Shown here in pieces: positions 48,423-49,433 of a stretch of DNA of 49,433 nucleotides. The notes below the pieces were generated by a model that ran no database searches, was not told the origin of the DNA, and saw only the letters and a list, made by a program, of their open reading frames with translations. Position numbers and translations under genes: made by a program. Origin of the DNA: Lysobacterales bacterium (GTDB lineage: Bacteria; Pseudomonadota; Gammaproteobacteria; Xanthomonadales; SZUA-36); contig JABAAB010000075.1 of assembly GCA_014238945.1 (NCBI GenBank), positions 1-49,433 on the forward strand, in the 5' to 3' direction. How positions within the stretch are numbered: position 1 is the first letter of the stretch; each line of letters begins with the position of its first letter.

Positions 48423-49175
48423 ATGAGAGCAGTACTTCATTGGATCATCCTGGCCACTGCACTGTCGGCCACCCTAATCACTGCAGCACAAGGCGCAGAG
48501 CCCGCACAGACTGAGGTGATTGTGATCTCTGCATTGCACGGTGCCCATAAGAACCACGCAAGCTACGATTACGACACCCTCTTTTCGCTGGTGGAGTTTC
48601 TAAATGCGGATTTCATCGGCGTAGAACTCAGACCGGAAGACATCGGCAGGGAGCGCGAATACCTGTCCAGCAAATACCCTTACGAAATGATAGAACTCGC
48701 CACACGCTACCCCGAAACAGTTTTTGGCGTCGACTGGCTGGGCAGCAGTATCGAAGGGGGACCCATACCCGAGGAATACTTCGCCAATCTTGAAGTACTG
48801 AAACTTTCGGCGGTGTTGAACGATGACCAGGCACAAAATGCGAGCAAACCCGCTGAAATAGCCGTGCTGCAGGAACAGCAGTCCCAGTTGGTCTAGCAGG
48901 CCACCGCTGCATCACTGGCCGATGGCCGTTATGGACAGTTATGTCGTGATATCGACCAGTTGGAAGAATCATGGCTAAGCGGAACAATTTACGAGGAGAC
49001 CCTTGTTTTCAACCAGCAAAGAGATGTCAAGATTGGAAAAAACCTCATCTCCTTTATCAAAGCGAACCCGGGCACACGGGTCGTGGTCGTGCTGGGCGCA
49101 GATCACCGCACATTTGTTGTGGAAGTCATCGAAAAACACTTTGGTCCCGGGATAAATATACTGCCGGTCCCGTGA
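48423..49175 (+). pseudogene. Exported protein gene interrupted by one amber codon
   Basis: An ATG at 48423 with AGGGA upstream opens a signal peptide (RAVLHWIILATALSATLITAAQGA). The frame is good to a TAG at 48894-48896, then continues open in the same frame to a TGA at 49173-49175, giving 250 codons in total. The two halves look like one domain: HGAHKNH and GVELRPEDIGRE in the first, RVVVVLGADHRTFVVEVIEKHF in the second. This pattern (GxxH, G-x-E-L, and a late GADHR) recalls TraB/GumN- or ChaN-like folds; that assignment is tentative. A single nonsense mutation, a sequencing error or read-through are all possible. It lies between two SOS boxes. Confidence 0.7.
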
Positions 49176-49318
49176 GCGGGCAGCCAGGCCCTGGCCTGGT
49201 AGTCTGGTACTCGGGGTTATACAGATCAGTAGCTGGTTTGTTGTATTGTAATACCAAGATTAAATAGTTTTAACTACATGATATATATATAGAATAAATG
49301 GATTTATGTTTCAATATA

Positions 49319-49334
49319 CTGTATATTAATACAG
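49319..49334. promoter_or_regulatory. LexA (SOS) box upstream of the right-edge gene
   Basis: A perfect CTGT-N8-ACAG palindrome, extended at both ends (ATACTGTA...TACAGTAT), lies 22 bp before the ATG at 49357. A TATATT at 49322-49327 within it is a possible -10; no clear -35 is seen. The flanks are very AT-rich. The next gene is expected to be LexA-controlled. Confidence 0.9.
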
Positions 49335-49356
49335 TATATATTAAGGAACAAATCAC

Positions 49357-49433
49357 ATGCCATCCAACCCCGTCACAGCCGAAAATTTCGAACCTCATCC
49401 CCGCGCCATTGAACGATTCAATCACATCGAATC
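49357..49433 (+). CDS. Partial gene under an SOS box, product unknown
   Basis: The frame opens at ATG 49357, with AAGGA at about 49343-49347, and is open to the window edge (25 full codons: MPSNPVTAENFEPHPRAI and on). The visible residues are polar, lack a signal peptide and do not identify a family. The perfect SOS box 22 bp upstream makes it a candidate DNA-damage-inducible gene. The rest lies outside the window. Confidence 0.7.
   Translation, partial: MPSNPVTAENFEPHPRAIERFNHIE

Noticed and set aside
48894-48896. TAG as pyrrolysine
   Set aside because: No pyl genes are seen, and the gene type is not a pyrrolysine enzyme. A nonsense mutation or an error is simpler.

Overview
The window looks like a compact chromosomal segment of a heterotrophic, probably marine or aquatic, gammaproteobacterium. 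The lineage is inferred from gene types only. The evidence is a divergent ybbA-ybbP/tesA locus, an E. coli-like GyrA (Ser83, Asp87 and Tyr122 at E. coli numbering), the gammaproteobacterial forms of PurB and the RoxA/YcfD oxygenase, LpxH, and an isocitrate dehydrogenase with the AceK-site Ser113. I cannot name a genus. Genes are tightly packed. Several convergent pairs share stop-codon bases, and several same-strand pairs overlap by ATGA or abut.

Layout. 1-5.5 kb: a membrane-anchored protein with 37 tandem nine-residue DFAN repeats and a terminator, a secreted HExxH protein with propeller-like and barrel-like parts, and a PrsW-family membrane protease. 5.5-9.6 kb: an exported D-aminoacylase-type amidohydrolase and a multiply broken Oar-like TonB-dependent receptor. 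9.7-15 kb: a cysteine synthase-glutaredoxin fusion, adenosine deaminase, a phytanoyl-CoA dioxygenase-family enzyme, a DUF2182 membrane protein and a Tat-exported dienelactone hydrolase. 15-22.3 kb: the YbbAP ABC system divergent from tesA, then a secreted methyltransferase-like protein, a PlsC-type acyltransferase, a DUF2189 membrane protein and a yeast-type cytosine deaminase ending at a two-way terminator. 22.3-28 kb: a YumC-type ferredoxin/flavodoxin reductase, ung, a secreted sulfatase with two N-terminal repeats, GFA and MAPEG proteins, a REP-like palindrome and a small TM2-like protein. 28-36 kb: icd, a DUF455 protein, lpxH, a periplasmic cyclophilin, gyrA with an unusual tail, a small lipoprotein, a Prx5-type peroxiredoxin and a PilH-like receiver. 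36-46.9 kb: acuI/yhdH after sucA-sucB-lpd, then roxA, purB and fumC. 46.8-49.4 kb: an SOS region with imuA lacking imuB, lexA, a gene split by one amber codon, and a second SOS box before a gene that runs off the window.

How they fit together. Central metabolism is well represented (icd, sucAB-lpd, fumC), with 2-oxoglutarate-using oxygenases nearby (roxA and the PhyH-family gene). Nucleotide salvage and repair appear as add, cytosine deaminase, purB, ung and lexA-imuA. Envelope and scavenging functions are the D-aminoacylase, sulfatase, decayed receptor, HExxH protein and YbbAP-TesA.

The strongest points for follow-up are five: the 37-copy DFAN repeat protein; the lexA promoter, whose -10 lies inside a perfect SOS box and predicts a leaderless mRNA; the orphan imuA reading 118 bp into fumC antisense; the SOS-boxed partial gene at the right edge; and the five-lesion decay of the receptor gene.
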